Shown here piece after piece: positions 1 to 11,149 of a stretch of DNA of 64,000 nucleotides. The first letter of the stretch is position 1. Each line of letters opens with the position of its first letter. Source of the DNA: Hanleya hanleyi (lineage: Eukaryota > Mollusca > Polyplacophora > Lepidopleurida > Hanleyidae); NCBI GenBank assembly GCA_036873755.1, contig JAVTVY010056984.1, forward strand, positions 62,001 to 126,000. Direction: 5' to 3'. Made by a program: the position numbers and the translations under genes. Under the pieces are notes generated by a model. That model saw only the letters and a list, made by a program, of their open reading frames with translations, was not told the DNA's origin and did no database searches.

Positions 1-1200
1 GGGTCCCGGAACGAAACGGTGAAATATTTGGAAAAAGTTCACCGAGGCCTGGGTAGGCCCATATAGTCCCATACTGGCTATATGGGGGTATAGGTCCAAC
101 CTGGGAAATTCACACACGTTCATTGTGATATGGGTTGTTTGGACTTGTTTTTCACATCTCGTCATTTAGAACACGACGTGAATGGTCTCGAAGCGAAACG
201 GTGCAATTTTTGGAAAAAGTTCACCGAGGCCTGGGAAGGTCCATATAGCCCCATACTGGCTATGGGGGTATAGGTCCATACTGGATTGATGTTTTGGGGT
301 CTAGGTGAGCCCCTAATGATTCTATGGTGTTGTATGAAGTCTTATTTTGAAGCTCTCGTGAAGGAGCATCCGACTGGACTAATGGTTCGTCCGTTTTCAA
401 TATTCTGCGCATGCACAGTCTGGCCGTAGTATAGAAAGCAGGCATTTTGGGGGTATGTGGGGATGTGTTTCGGGTAGAGATGGACCGCTATGGGTTCGAA
501 TGGGTCGTGGAAGGTGTCAAAGTGAAGCAGAATGGCGTGTTTTTAAGTGCAAAGTCGCGTCAATCTGCGCATGCGCAGTTGGTTGTAGTAAGTAAAGTGG
601 CCATTTTGGGGCAGTGCAGGAAGGTATTTGGTGTAGAGATGGACCATCATTGGCCCGAATGCGTCCTGGGAGGTGTCATTTTGCAGCTCTTGGGGTGTAG
701 ACCCCGATTTGAGGGATGTCCACAGCATCTGTGACGTCATCATTGACGTCATCAGTACGAGTAGTAGCGAAAGTGGACATTTTGGGGCAGTGAAGGAAGG
801 TATTTGGGGTAGAGATGGACCATCCTTGGTCCGAATGCGTCCTGGGAGGTGTCATGTTGTAGCTCTCGGGGTGTACATCCCGATTTGAGGGATGTTCACG
901 TCATCTGTGACGCCATCAGTAGGAGCATTATCCAAAGTGGGCGTTTTGGGGGGTGTGTGGAGGTGTTTTGGGGGTAGAGAGGGACCATCCTTGGTCCGAA
1001 TGCGTCGTGGGGAGTGTCATTTTGTAGCTCTCGGAGTATAGACCCCGATTTGAGGAATGTCCGCGTCATCTGTGACGTCATTGGTGACGTCATCAGTACG
1101 AGTAGTAGCGAAAGTGGGCATTTTGGGGCAGTGAAGGAAGTATTAGTAGTATAAAAGCGCATTTCGAGGCCTATTGACATTGTGGCGCAATGCGCAATGA
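1..1200. repeat. Arm of giant foldback element A (truncated by window edge), CRE-module tandem repeats
   Basis: The first 450 bases match, in the same orientation, the module at 24.1-24.7 kb (TATATGGGGGTATAGG blocks, CACACACGTTCATTGTGATATG). From about 700 a roughly 165-180 bp unit repeats, each holding one or two TGACGTCA palindromes (for example 732-739 and 744-751) followed by a conserved stretch with AGTAGTAGCGAAAGTGG. The stretch at 1130-1200 recurs inverted at 2315-2400, so this is the left arm of a palindrome centred in the GT/CA tract. Overlapping open frames here are repeat shadows. Confidence 0.75.
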
Positions 1201-1204
1201 GTTT

Positions 1205-1350
1205 ATGCGCGCGCGTGTGTGAGTGAGTGAGTGAGTGAGTGAGGCGTCCCCAGCGCCCGTCTTAACGCATGGACGCACTAACGACGGTGAGTGAGTGAGT
1301 GAGTGAGTGAGTGAGTGTGTGATTGAGTGAGTGAGTGAGCGAGTGAGTGG
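1205..1350. repeat. (GAGT)n microsatellite, two blocks
   Basis: Two blocks of GAGT/GTGA tetranucleotide repeats are separated by the spacer CGTCTTAACGCATGGACGCA. The same block-spacer-block arrangement occurs in element B near 13.26-13.51 kb and 14.25-14.29 kb, tying element A to B. Confidence 0.85.
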
Positions 1351-1682
1351 GATCCGGCTGGACTAATGTATCGTCCGTTTTCATCATTTTGCGCATGCGC
1401 AGTCTGGCCGTAGTATAGAAGCAGGCATTTTGTGGAATCGTGGAGGTTTGTTGAGTGATTTAGGGACCAGCTCTGGTCAAATGTACCGTGTGAAGCTCTC
1501 GTGGGTCAGACTGGCTTGTTTTCATTGGAAGTCGCGCCAATCTACGCATGCGCAGTTGACCAGTGGGTTTTGCCTGTCGTTCCTCCGTCTTCCATCCGGG
1601 TACTGTGGTTTTACATCCGGGTCCTCATGTTACATCCGGATTTTTCCATGTTTACTGACACGTGACCGGAACCGGAAGTTCT

Positions 1683-2305
1683 CTGTGCTTGCGTGTGTGT
1701 GCACGCGTGTGCGTGTATGCGTCTATGTGTGTGTGTGCGTATGTGTGTATGTGTGTATATGCGTGTGTGTATATGTGTCTTTGTGTATGTGTGTGTGCGT
1801 GTGTGTATGCGTGTGTGTCTGTGTATGCATGTGTGCATGTGCGTGTGTGCGTGTATGTGCGTGTATGCGTCTGTGTGTGCTTGCGTGCGTGTGTGTGTAT
1901 GTTCTTGCGTGTGTGTAAGCACACATACACAGAGATATACACACACATGCATACACACACACGCATACACACACGCACACAAACGCATACACACATACAC
2001 ACAGACGCAATGCACACATACACAGATTCATACACACACGCACACACACGCATACACACACGCGTAAACACACTGGCAAGCACACACACATACACACACA
2101 CAAGCATACACATACACGCACACGCATACACACACACGCATACACACACACACACACAGACGCATGCACACACATACGCGCATACACACACATACGCACA
2201 TGCACGCACACGCAAACACATACACACAGACGCATACACGCACACGCGTACACACACGCAAGCACACACACGCACATACACACACACACACGCGCATACA
2301 CTCAT
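1683..2305. repeat. Inverted dinucleotide microsatellite: (GT)n followed by (CA)n
   Basis: About 235 bases of imperfect GT/GTAT repeat switch at about 1918 to about 385 bases of CA/CATA repeat on the same strand. The two halves can pair, forming the loop end of the element A palindrome. The many Cys/Val- or His/Thr-rich open frames on both strands are low-complexity artefacts. Confidence 0.9.
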
Positions 2306-2460
2306 TGTGCATTGCGCCGCAAGGTCAAAAGGGCTCGAAATGCGCTTTTATAAAACTAATCCATCCTTCACTGCCCCAAAATGCCTACTTTCGCTACTAC
2401 TCGTACTGATGACGTCATAGATGACGTAAACATCCCTTAAATCGTGGTCTCCACCACGGG

Positions 2461-3150
2461 TCAATGCAGCACAGATCTGGTATAATGCAGAACATATATG
2501 GTATAATAGAGGACAAATATGGTATTATACAGAACAGATATAGTACAACACAGGAGAGATTTGGTATAATAGAGGACAGATATGGTATAATACAGCACTA
2601 GATATGGTATAATACAGGACAGATATGGTATATTACAGCACGGGTATTGTATAATACAGCACAGATATGGTATAATACAGGACAGATATTGTATAATACA
2701 GGACAGATATCGCAAACACATGACAGATATGGTATAATACAGCACAGATATGGTATAATGCGAGACAGATATGGTGTAATTTAGGACAAATATTGTATAA
2801 TACAGAACATATATGGTATAATACAGCACAAACTTGGTATAATACAGGACAGATACTGTATAATACAGCACAGATTTGGTATAAAATAAAACATATATTG
2901 TATAATACAGAACATATATTGTATAAAAACAGAACATATATTGTATAATACAAGACATATATGGTACAATACAGGCCAGATATTGTATAACACAGGACAG
3001 ATATTGTATAACACAGGACAGATATTGTATAATACAGCACAGATATGGTATAATTCAGGACAGGTATGGTATAATAGAGCACAGGTTTGGTATAATGCAA
3101 GACAGATATGGTATAATACATCAAAGATATGGTATAATGCATGAAAGATA
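2461..3150. repeat. AT-rich minisatellite, about 21 bp unit
   Basis: About thirty imperfect copies of a unit close to ACAGATATGGTATAATACAGG. Unit length is near-constant and a multiple of three, so long Tyr/Leu/Ile-rich frames stay open on both strands without being genes. The array separates the CRE-type modules at 2,311-2,460 from those at 3,150-3,790. Confidence 0.9.
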
Positions 3151-3790
3151 TGAATGATCCATCTCTACATCAAATACCTTCCTTCACTGCCCCAAAATGC
3201 CCACTTTCACTACTACTCCTAGTGATGAACATCCCTCAAATGGTGGTCTGCACCACGAGAACTACAAGATGACACCCCGCACGACGCAATTGGACCAATA
3301 GTGGTTCATCTCCACACCAAATACCTTCCTTCACTGCTCCAAAATGCCCACTTTCGCTACTATTCGTACTGATGACGTCACTGATGACGTCACAGATGCT
3401 GTGGACATCCCTCAAATCGGGGTCTACACCGCGCGAGCTACAAAATGACACATCCCGCGACACATTTAGCCGAATAGTGGCCTACCTAGACCGCAAATAC
3501 CTTCCTTGACTTAAACGAAATGCCCGCTTTCGCTACTACTCATACTCGTAATGACACATCCCACGACACATTCGGACCAATAGTAGTCCATCTCAACCCC
3601 AAACACCCCTCCACGCACCCCCAAAATGACCACTTTACTTATTACACCCAACTGCGCATGCGCAGATTGACGCGACTTGCAATAAAATACACACCATTCT
3701 GACTCTATCCCACAAAAGCTTCACTTTAACACCTCCCACGACCCATTTGGACCAATAGTGGTCCATCTCTACCCCAAACACACCCACACG
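3151..3790. repeat. Right-arm CRE modules of element A
   Basis: Inverted copies of the modules at 450-1200: TGACGTCA pairs (about 3373-3400), CACTTTCGCTACTACT blocks and one TGCGCATGCGCA palindrome near 3655. No gene is supported. Confidence 0.75.
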
Positions 3791-6300
3791 TACCCCAAAA
3801 TGCCTGCTTTCTATACTACGGCCAGACTGCGCATGCGCAGAATATTGAAAACGGACGATACATTAGTCCAGTCGGATGTTCGCTCACGTTTGCTCCGCAT
3901 TGATACCTCACTCGACTCCATCGGATCATTAGGGGCCCACCTAGACCCCAAGACGTCTATTTCCATACCCTTTTCCACAATTCCCTGTCTGCGCATGCGC
4001 AGAATGTTGAAAACGAACGACACACTAGTCCAGCCGAATGCTCCCTGACGAGAGCTTCAAAATAAGACCTCATACGACACCATCGGATCATGAGGGGCTC
4101 ACCTAGACCCCAAAACGTTTATTTCCATACCCTTTTCCCACAATTCCCTGTCTGCGCATGAGCAGAATGTTGAAAACGAACGACACACTAGCCCAGGCGG
4201 ATGCTCCCTCACGTATGCTTCACATTGATGCCTCACTCGATCCAATCGGCCCATTAGTGGCCCACCTAGATCCTAAAACGTCTATTTCCATACCCTTTTC
4301 CCACAATTCCCTGTTTCCGCATGCGCAGAATGTTGACAACGGCCGAGACACTAGTCCAGGCGGATGCCCCCTCACGTATGCTTCACATTGATACCTCACT
4401 CGACTCCATCGGACCATTAGTGGCCCATCTAGACCGCAAAACGTCTATTTCCACACCCTTTTCCCACAATTCCCTGTCTGCGCATGCGCAGAATGTCGAA
4501 CACAGACGACACACTACTCCAGGTGGTTGCTTCCTCACATATGCTTCACATTGATACCGCACTCGACTCCATCGGCCCATTAGTGGCTCGCCTTGATCCC
4601 AAAACGTCTATTTCCATACCCTTTTCCCACAATTCTCTGTCTGTGCATGAGCAGAATGTTGACAACGAACAACACACTAGCCCAGGCGGTTGCTTCCTCA
4701 CGACTGCTTCACATTGATACCTCATACGACTCCATAGGACCACTAGTGGCCCACCTAGACCCTAAAACGTCTATTTCCACAACCTTTTCCCACAATTCCC
4801 TGTCTGCGCATGCGCAGAATGTTGACAACGGCAGAGGCACTAGTCCAGGTGGATACTCCCTCACGTATGCTTCACATTGATACCTCACTCGACTCCATCG
4901 GATCATTAGGGGCCCACCTAGACCCCAAGATGTCTATTTCCATACCCTTTTCTCACAATTCCCTGTCTGCGCATGCGCAGAATGTTGATAACGAACGATA
5001 CACTAGTCCAGATGGATGCTCCCTCACGAGAGCTTCAAAATAAATCTCATACGACTCCATCGGACCAATAGTGACCTATGTCGGCGCCAAAATGTCTATT
5101 TCCATATACTTGGTATACTGCGCATGCGCAGAATGACGTCAGTTTTACGTCACATCCACCCAGTCGGATGCTCCTTCACGAATTCTTCACATTGATACCT
5201 TACTCGATCCCATCAGACCATTAGGGACCCCCTAGACCCCAAAACGTCTATTACCATACCCTTGGTCTACCGCACATATGCTTCACATTGATACCGCACT
5301 CGACTCCATCGGCCCATTAGTGGCTCGCCTTGATCCCAAAACGTCTATTTCCATACCCTTTCCCCACAATTCTCTGTCTGTGCATGAGCAGAATGTTGAC
5401 AACGAACAACACACTAGCCCAGGCGGTTGCTTCCTCACGACTGCTTCACATTGATACCTCATACGACTCCATAGGACCACTAGTGGCCCACCTAGACCCT
5501 AAAACGTCTATTTCCACAACCTTTTCCCACAATTCCCTGTCTGCGCATGCGCAGAATGTTGACAACGGCAGAGGCACTAGTCCAGGTGGATACTCCCTCA
5601 CGTATGCTTCACATTGATACCTCACTCGACTCCATCGGATCATTAGGGGCCCACCTAGACCCCAAGATGTCTATTTCCATACCCTTTTCTCACAATTCCC
5701 TGTCTGCGCATGCGCAGAATGTTGATAACGAACGATACACTAGTCCAGATGGATGCTCCCTCACGAGAGCTTCAAAATAAATCTCATACGACTCCATCGG
5801 ACCAATAGTGACCTATGCCGGCGCCAAAATGTCTATTTCCATATACTTGGTATACTGCGCATGCGCAGAATGACGTCAGTTTTACGTCACATCCACCCAG
5901 TCGGATGCTCCTTCACGAATTCTTCACATTGATACCTTACTCGATCCCATCAGACCATTAGGGACCCCCTAGACCCCAAAACGTCTATTACCATACCCTT
6001 GGTCTACCGCGCATGCGCAGAATGACGATATTCCAACCCCACACCCACCCCATCGGATGCCCTCTCACATATGCTTCACGTTAATACGTCACTCAACTCC
6101 ATCGGACCATTAGTGGCCCACCTAGACCCCAAAACGGCTATTTCCATACACTTTGTCCACCGCGCATGCGCAGAATGACGATATTTCAACCCCACACCCA
6201 GTCCGTCGGATGCGCGTTCACGAATGCTTCACATTGATACCTCATACGACTCCATCGATCCACTAGTGGCCCATCTAGACCCCAAAACATCTATTTTCAT
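3791..6300. repeat. 163-bp satellite array carrying NRF-1-type palindromes
   Basis: Tandem units of about 163 bp (77-codon frames recur at 4158, 4321, 4484 and 4810). Each unit normally holds CTGCGCATGCGCAG, ATTGATACCTCA, CCATCGGACCATTAG and AAAACGTCTATTTCCATACC. The same monomer builds both arms of element B. Similarity to the sub-terminal part of B ends at about 6,325 (TATAGATTTAATATGCA). Short 65-77 aa frames in the array are shadows, repeated because the unit repeats. Confidence 0.9.
4537..6010. repeat. 737-bp tandem duplication inside the satellite
   Basis: The block 4,537-5,273 is repeated at 5,274-6,010 with only scattered single-base differences, covering about four and a half satellite monomers. 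Its near-identity makes it much younger than the monomers themselves. Confidence 0.85.
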
Positions 6301-6392
6301 ACACTTTGTCTATAGATTTAATATGCATTCCTAGTACCCGTCCTCTGCATGGCAGAACTGCACAACCCAGAACAAGTCTGGACATGCCTTGA

Positions 6393-6610
6393 ACTCGGGG
6401 AGCCAGGTGTTCGGCACGTGAGCTCACTCACACAGACGCCAGACCAGGTGTTCACGGTCGCCGCAACATTGTAGCGAACGTGCAACATTGTTGCAATTCG
6501 GGGAGCCAGGTGTTCGGCACGTGAACTCAGTCACGCAGACACGTAGGCACCAGACCAGGTGTTCACGATGCCGCAACATTGTAGCGAACGTGCAACAATG
6601 TTGCAATTCG
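6393..6610. repeat. Two direct copies of a ~110-bp unit
   Basis: Two copies share GGGGAGCCAGGTGTTCGGCA, CAGACCAGGTGTTCACG and GCAACATTGTAGCGAACGTG. The unit contains a short palindrome, GCAACATTGTTGC. No gene is supported. Confidence 0.8.
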
Positions 6611-6684
6611 GGAGGGACAGGTGATCGGCACGTGACAACCCCCAGTCCAAGCAGACGTCAGCGAAATTCTGGCGGGAAAAACCC

Positions 6685-6822
6685 CACAGACAGGTCAGTA
6701 CATGTCCTTTCATGTTCCCAGGTCACACCCCATTCACACAGACCTTCATACATACCCGGATGCAGGCGCGGGGGAAAACCCTCACAGACAGGTCAGTACA
6801 TGTCCTATCATGTTCCCAGGTC
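6685..6822. repeat. Direct repeat at 98-bp spacing
   Basis: CACAGACAGGTCAGTACATG occurs at 6685 and 6783, each followed by a similar TGTTCCCAGGTC stretch. A related stretch occurs inverted in the centre of element C (about 28,295-28,330). Confidence 0.7.
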
Positions 6823-6850
6823 CCGCTCCATTCACCCAGACCGGAAGTGA

Positions 6851-8099
6851 CGTCATACCTGCGCAAAGGTAAAAATACTCGCTTCTGATTGGCTGTCGCT
6901 GTGACGTCACAGGGGTCATATGCAAATTTTTAGGTCAATGAGGCTCGAAATCACGGCTCCCTACTTCTGTGTTCATGGGGAGATAACTCTGTTTTTGAAA
7001 ATGAGGGTTCCCCACTCGCCATTTATGCTGGAGATATAGCAGCTGGAGATATAGATATATTTCGGGTACCCCCGGAAATATGGCTCGAAAACTGTTTTCC
7101 CTACTACTGACCTCCCGCAAGATCAAAGATCAATAAGGTTTATCGGAGTGTCGCTGGCCGCGGTGCATTCTGGGATTAAAGAAAGATAAACAAACCGATG
7201 TGGTGGCTCCGCAAGCCTGCAGAAGCATGGGCTGGCGGTGGAAGATTTTAGGAGTTGGAAAGGCCCTCCAACTGCGCGATTTTTGGGCTTGTGGGACCCG
7301 CAAAACACGTAGTCAACATACTTGATTGAATAAACTCACGTACTCAAGCGGACCCTCTGATTAATTTTAGCCTAGCAGGTGACCAGAGTTATTGCTCTCT
7401 TTTTTTAAAGCTCTTTTTTCCACACCTGACTTCGCTACGCAAACGAAACGGAGTTCTGACAGGCAAATCACAGTGTATGTTGAACCTCTTCCAATGCTTG
7501 CGATCGTTTGGCATTTTCTACCAGTGGATTTAATGCCCTGCCGTTTGTGGGGGGGGGGGGGGCCTTCCCTCTACACGCGAATACCTGTATTTATTTGCTC
7601 TGTCACCAAAAACACCCACTTTGCCGAAAAAAAATCAGAAACGGCAGAAAACAGCTCCAGTCAGCTATGTTGTCATATATAAAGGTTTGACCACGTGGCA
7701 TTGTTTTTCTTTCCTAAGACCCGGATGTGACATGCGCACTTGACACTCCGATAAGGCTTATAGGAGGGAAGATGCGCTTTCTCTATGTCTGAACAAGTCT
7801 GAACATGTCGGGCTGTATGTATCTGGTACCCCAGGCGGATTCCTTAAGGTGCACATAGTCTACAGACCATGTTAAGCTTGGTAGGGCGGGTTGTACAATA
7901 GCTCGGATCTTGGCCACTGGCTCGGTACTGATTGGTGCAGTAGGACGAATCTGTGAGTTGAGAAGGCATCTTGGTCGCCACAACGGGTGAAATGAATAAA
8001 AGGACCTCCAGTCCCGAAACGCTGTGCCATTCTACCTCAAACCAAGCGACGGCGCACTGCCAAGGGGAAATACATAATTGGGTAACATGTCCGTGATCC
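6851..8099. other. No gene recognised
   Basis: Contains CRE-like TGACGTCA sites (about 6848 and 6903), an octamer ATGCAAAT near 6919 and a run of about 14 G near 7551. I see no coherent coding region; the short frames lack family similarity. Confidence 0.5.
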
Positions 8100-8740
8100 A
8101 TCCAGAGCCACTCTACCATCCGTGAATTTGTTTTGTGGACCATACCGACGACCCAGATAAGCACAGAAGAGGGGCTATGGGTAGAACATCTGTCTCTCGA
8201 CAGCATCACCGACGAGCCCTATCGAGTTCGCTTCACCAACTCGGATATGGTGTACGTGGATTTAGTCAATATCGTCAATGGAGACGAAGCGAATCGAGGA
8301 TGGTGCCCCGATGGATCCAGTAAACTCGCTGTGCCAGCAAGTGGGTGTGATTCTCAGCGACAAATTCGTGAGGGCCTTGACCAATACGTATCCCTATCGT
8401 GCCTACATGGAAACGTTATCTTACGACTGAGAATCCGAAAAGTCTCAGTTTGTTCTACCGGGACACCGCAATGCCGGATGGATAAAACGGCGGATTTAAC
8501 AGCGACCACTGGATCAGTGGATCTCATGGGACGTCTGCGACATTTGCCTAAATGGCCAACCGCGTAACGCCTGGCTATAAGATCGTCTTTCAATTGGCCG
8601 TCTGGTATGCCCTGCATTTGGACGGACAGCATAGACAGCAACTCCCCTACAACCAGATTATAAACGGCGCAATTACATCCCAACCTGTTTGTGGCGACAA
8701 GCCAAATCGACAATTGTGACGGTTGGGTTGTTCTGCTTCA
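8100..8740 (+). pseudogene. Decayed Polinton/Maverick major capsid protein fragment (F54H12.2-like)
   Basis: Three reading frames in order carry pieces that I recognise from the double-jelly-roll major capsid protein of Polintons, usually annotated in invertebrates as F54H12.2-like. An N-terminal stretch includes TIPTTQISTEEGLWVEH (from 8133), followed by a DLVNIVNGD segment near 8265. After a frame change there is a VILSDKFV...TNTYPYRAYMETL stretch (about 8345-8420) that ends at a TGA near 8429. The last part (LMGRLRHL, about 8525) is again in another frame. Frame changes and internal stops make this a dead remnant. Recognition is from memory of the family. No polymerase, integrase, ATPase or protease gene is seen nearby. 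Confidence 0.65.
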
Positions 8741-9600
8741 ACTGAACAATATCTTACGTACAATGAGACCGTGTTTCCGTGTGGAGGGATGGCGAGGATA
8801 GCCACGAAGATAAACCCGATCAAATTTGGGCGTCAATAGTGAAAGTCTCCGAGCTTGAACAGAAATTTGGGAATCTAATTTTAAGCTAGGTGGCCTGGAT
8901 GCGACGGAATGTAGCCAATCAGTGCCCCTGGAAACAAACCAATGAAACAGGGCAAACTTCCCACAAAGACAAAGTGGTAGACAAAATTCGAGGTTATGCA
9001 AAACGGATGATGGAGGTGCATAACTCCGAAAAAGTAGATCTCATGGACTGAGGAGAGAGACTAGATCACTACCATCTCCCCTGAATACTACTTGACATCA
9101 ACCGGGTACTTCGGTCGATGCATCCAAAACTGATTCTCCCCAAACAGTGAGAAGGCAGTCTAAACTCATACAAATGCCTTTCAAGGTGACCTATTCTTGC
9201 GAAAGAGAACGTCTAACTACGCACAGTTTCCCCTTTTTTCATGGTGGTGTTCTGGTTTGAAAACGCTACTATGACACTATTTTGTGACACATTTAGACCA
9301 AATATGGGCCATTACCCCACAAAAACTAGCATGTCCGTCAGGACACTGTACACAAATAAACAAGTACAGGGTCTCGGCTTCAAGCCCTCGACATTAGACT
9401 ATACGATTGGCGCGGTGTTGACCCGAAGTGATGTAATGATGCGAAGTATCTGGCGGGCGGATACAAAAACATGACATGTCGCCTAAAAAAGCCAGATTTC
9501 AATGAGTCCCCATGTTTTTGTGAAAGGTCTGGCACCAGGCTTACGCTGTAGCATATGAATCTCAGTAGACTAAGACTGGGATGGTGATATACGCATGCAC
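8741..9600. other. No gene recognised
   Basis: Possibly further decayed Polinton sequence, but no reading frame shows recognisable similarity. Confidence 0.4.
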
Positions 9601-9606
9601 AATCGA

Positions 9607-9993
9607 GTAGTAGACAAAGTGCATTGTACGTACGTATGTGTGGGGCTTTTGATATTGGGGTCACGCGACTACGTTGGATACGGTTCATGGAGTGCAGTTA
9701 GTATTCATTCGGAATTGTTATGCTAGCTAATCAGAATAGCCACTTACGGTTCAGTATGTGCATGCGCAGTCGAGTAGTAGAGAAATATGACATTTAGGGG
9801 GTAGTAGACAAAGTGCATTGTACGTACGTATGTGTGGGGCTTTTGATATTGGGGTCACGCGACTACGTTGGATACGGTTCATGGAGTGCAGTTGGTATTC
9901 ATTCGGAATTGTTATGCTAGCCAATCAGAATAGCCACTTACGGTTCAGTATGTGCATGCGCAGTCGAGTAGTAGAGAAATATGACATTTAGGG
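9607..9993. repeat. 194-bp tandem duplication
   Basis: Two near-identical direct copies (9,607-9,800 and 9,801-9,993). Each includes GTACGTACGTATGTG, a CACGCGACTACGTTGG stretch and a half-NRF-1 motif TGCATGCGCAG. The only differences noticed are a few substitutions. Confidence 0.9.
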
Positions 9994-10007
9994 GGTACGC
10001 ACACAAC

Positions 10008-10260
10008 CATAAAGAGGTGATGGCCCATCAACCTTTAATAGCCACATTGCCAGCACCTTTAAAAGGTGATGAGTTAGAGCCATCACCGTTAAATAGTGAC
10101 GGTCATCAGCTTTTCAGGGTGATGATCGTACCTCATCACCCTTAAAAGGTGATTAGCCAAATTTACAATCACTGCTCGTCAATCTTCAGAGGCGACGGCC
10201 ATCATTTTTAAATGTGATCATAAAAAAGGGTGACAACTCCTCACCTTCTCGGGGTGATAG
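10008..10260. repeat. Degenerate array of self-complementary GGTGATG / CATCACC motifs
   Basis: Irregularly spaced copies of short palindromes built on CATCACCTTTAAAAGGTGATG (for example near 10,060 and 10,145). The spacing is loose, so this is a motif cluster rather than a clean satellite. Confidence 0.6.
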
Positions 10261-10929
10261 TTATCCCCTTTTTTCTGGCTGTGCAGGATGTGTTTTTGGG
10301 TGATAGATGGGTGATGCCAGAGCCCAACGCTGTGAACACAATGCTTTGATCGGATCTCTTAAATGAAAACATGGAAGCGTAGGTGAGTAGGACGTTGAAG
10401 TCCACAGTCAAAAGGTTCCACAACAAAGGGTATTCGAAAGATGAAGCCAAAAATTTAGCCAATCTAGACTTTTCACAGTCTGTACGTCATAATTTTGTCA
10501 ACCTTGTGGTCAGTATGAAAGCGCTGGACAAAGAACCTATTTATATGGAGATCGACCGAAGAACGTCTATGTTGAAAACCCCGGATATGAGTCGGACAGC
10601 GCATTCTACCATAGCGATCGCTCAAAAGAAATGCTTGTTGAACGCATCATCAAGATCAAATCCGCCAATAGCTGAACGCCCCTCAGTGTGCTATTATAGC
10701 CCACACAACATAATCTTCTTCATTTTACCCTGAGCGACACGGTCGCCGATCCAAGTCGATCCAAAACTCAACGACAGAGCGAAAGACAATATAGGAGAGT
10801 CGATGCTACTATTGGCGCAGCTCAGATGTATCTGAACACCAACGAGAAAGCATGCTTTGCCATCTTGTCACGCTCATGCTTGACATCCAATGGGTGACGC
10901 GGGTATGTCCTCCACTGCATAAGAACAGA
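10261..10929. other. No gene recognised; host flank of element B
   Basis: An open frame at 10,383-10,733 (116 codons) has no recognisable family. Before element B inserted, this flank was contiguous with sequence from 17,933 onward. Confidence 0.4.
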
Positions 10930-10935
10930 TACCAT
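10930..10935. repeat. Target site duplication TACCAT (left)
   Basis: TACCAT lies immediately outside the left inverted terminus of element B and matches 17,927-17,932 outside the right terminus. Confidence 0.85.
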
Positions 10936-11149
10936 AGTAGTAGTATAAACACGGAAAAGGTCCCATTGCCCTCTTTGCACTTAAACTTGAGGGGTAACTC
11001 TTGATTTCCCTTAACAATCCGACAGGGGGCGCCACCAGCTCAAGAGAGCTCCCCGCAAAAGGGAGGTAACTCTTGATGCACTTTTGTGGTTTTTGGCAAA
11101 TGTCGGGTTATCTTCCCTGATTCGAACATTTGCATATTAAATCTATACG

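Noticed and set aside
1611..2420. Long Cys/Val- and His/Thr-rich open frames on both strands (up to 252 codons)
   Set aside because: They are translations of the GT/CA microsatellite and have no ATG-anchored, non-repeat protein content.
2461..3144. Tyr/Leu/Ile-rich frames of 165-169 codons
   Set aside because: The 21-bp repeat unit is a multiple of three, so frames stay open by chance on both strands.
4158..5043. Series of 65-77 codon frames repeating every 163 bases
   Set aside because: Same frame of the satellite monomer repeated; both strands are equally open and nothing suggests translation.
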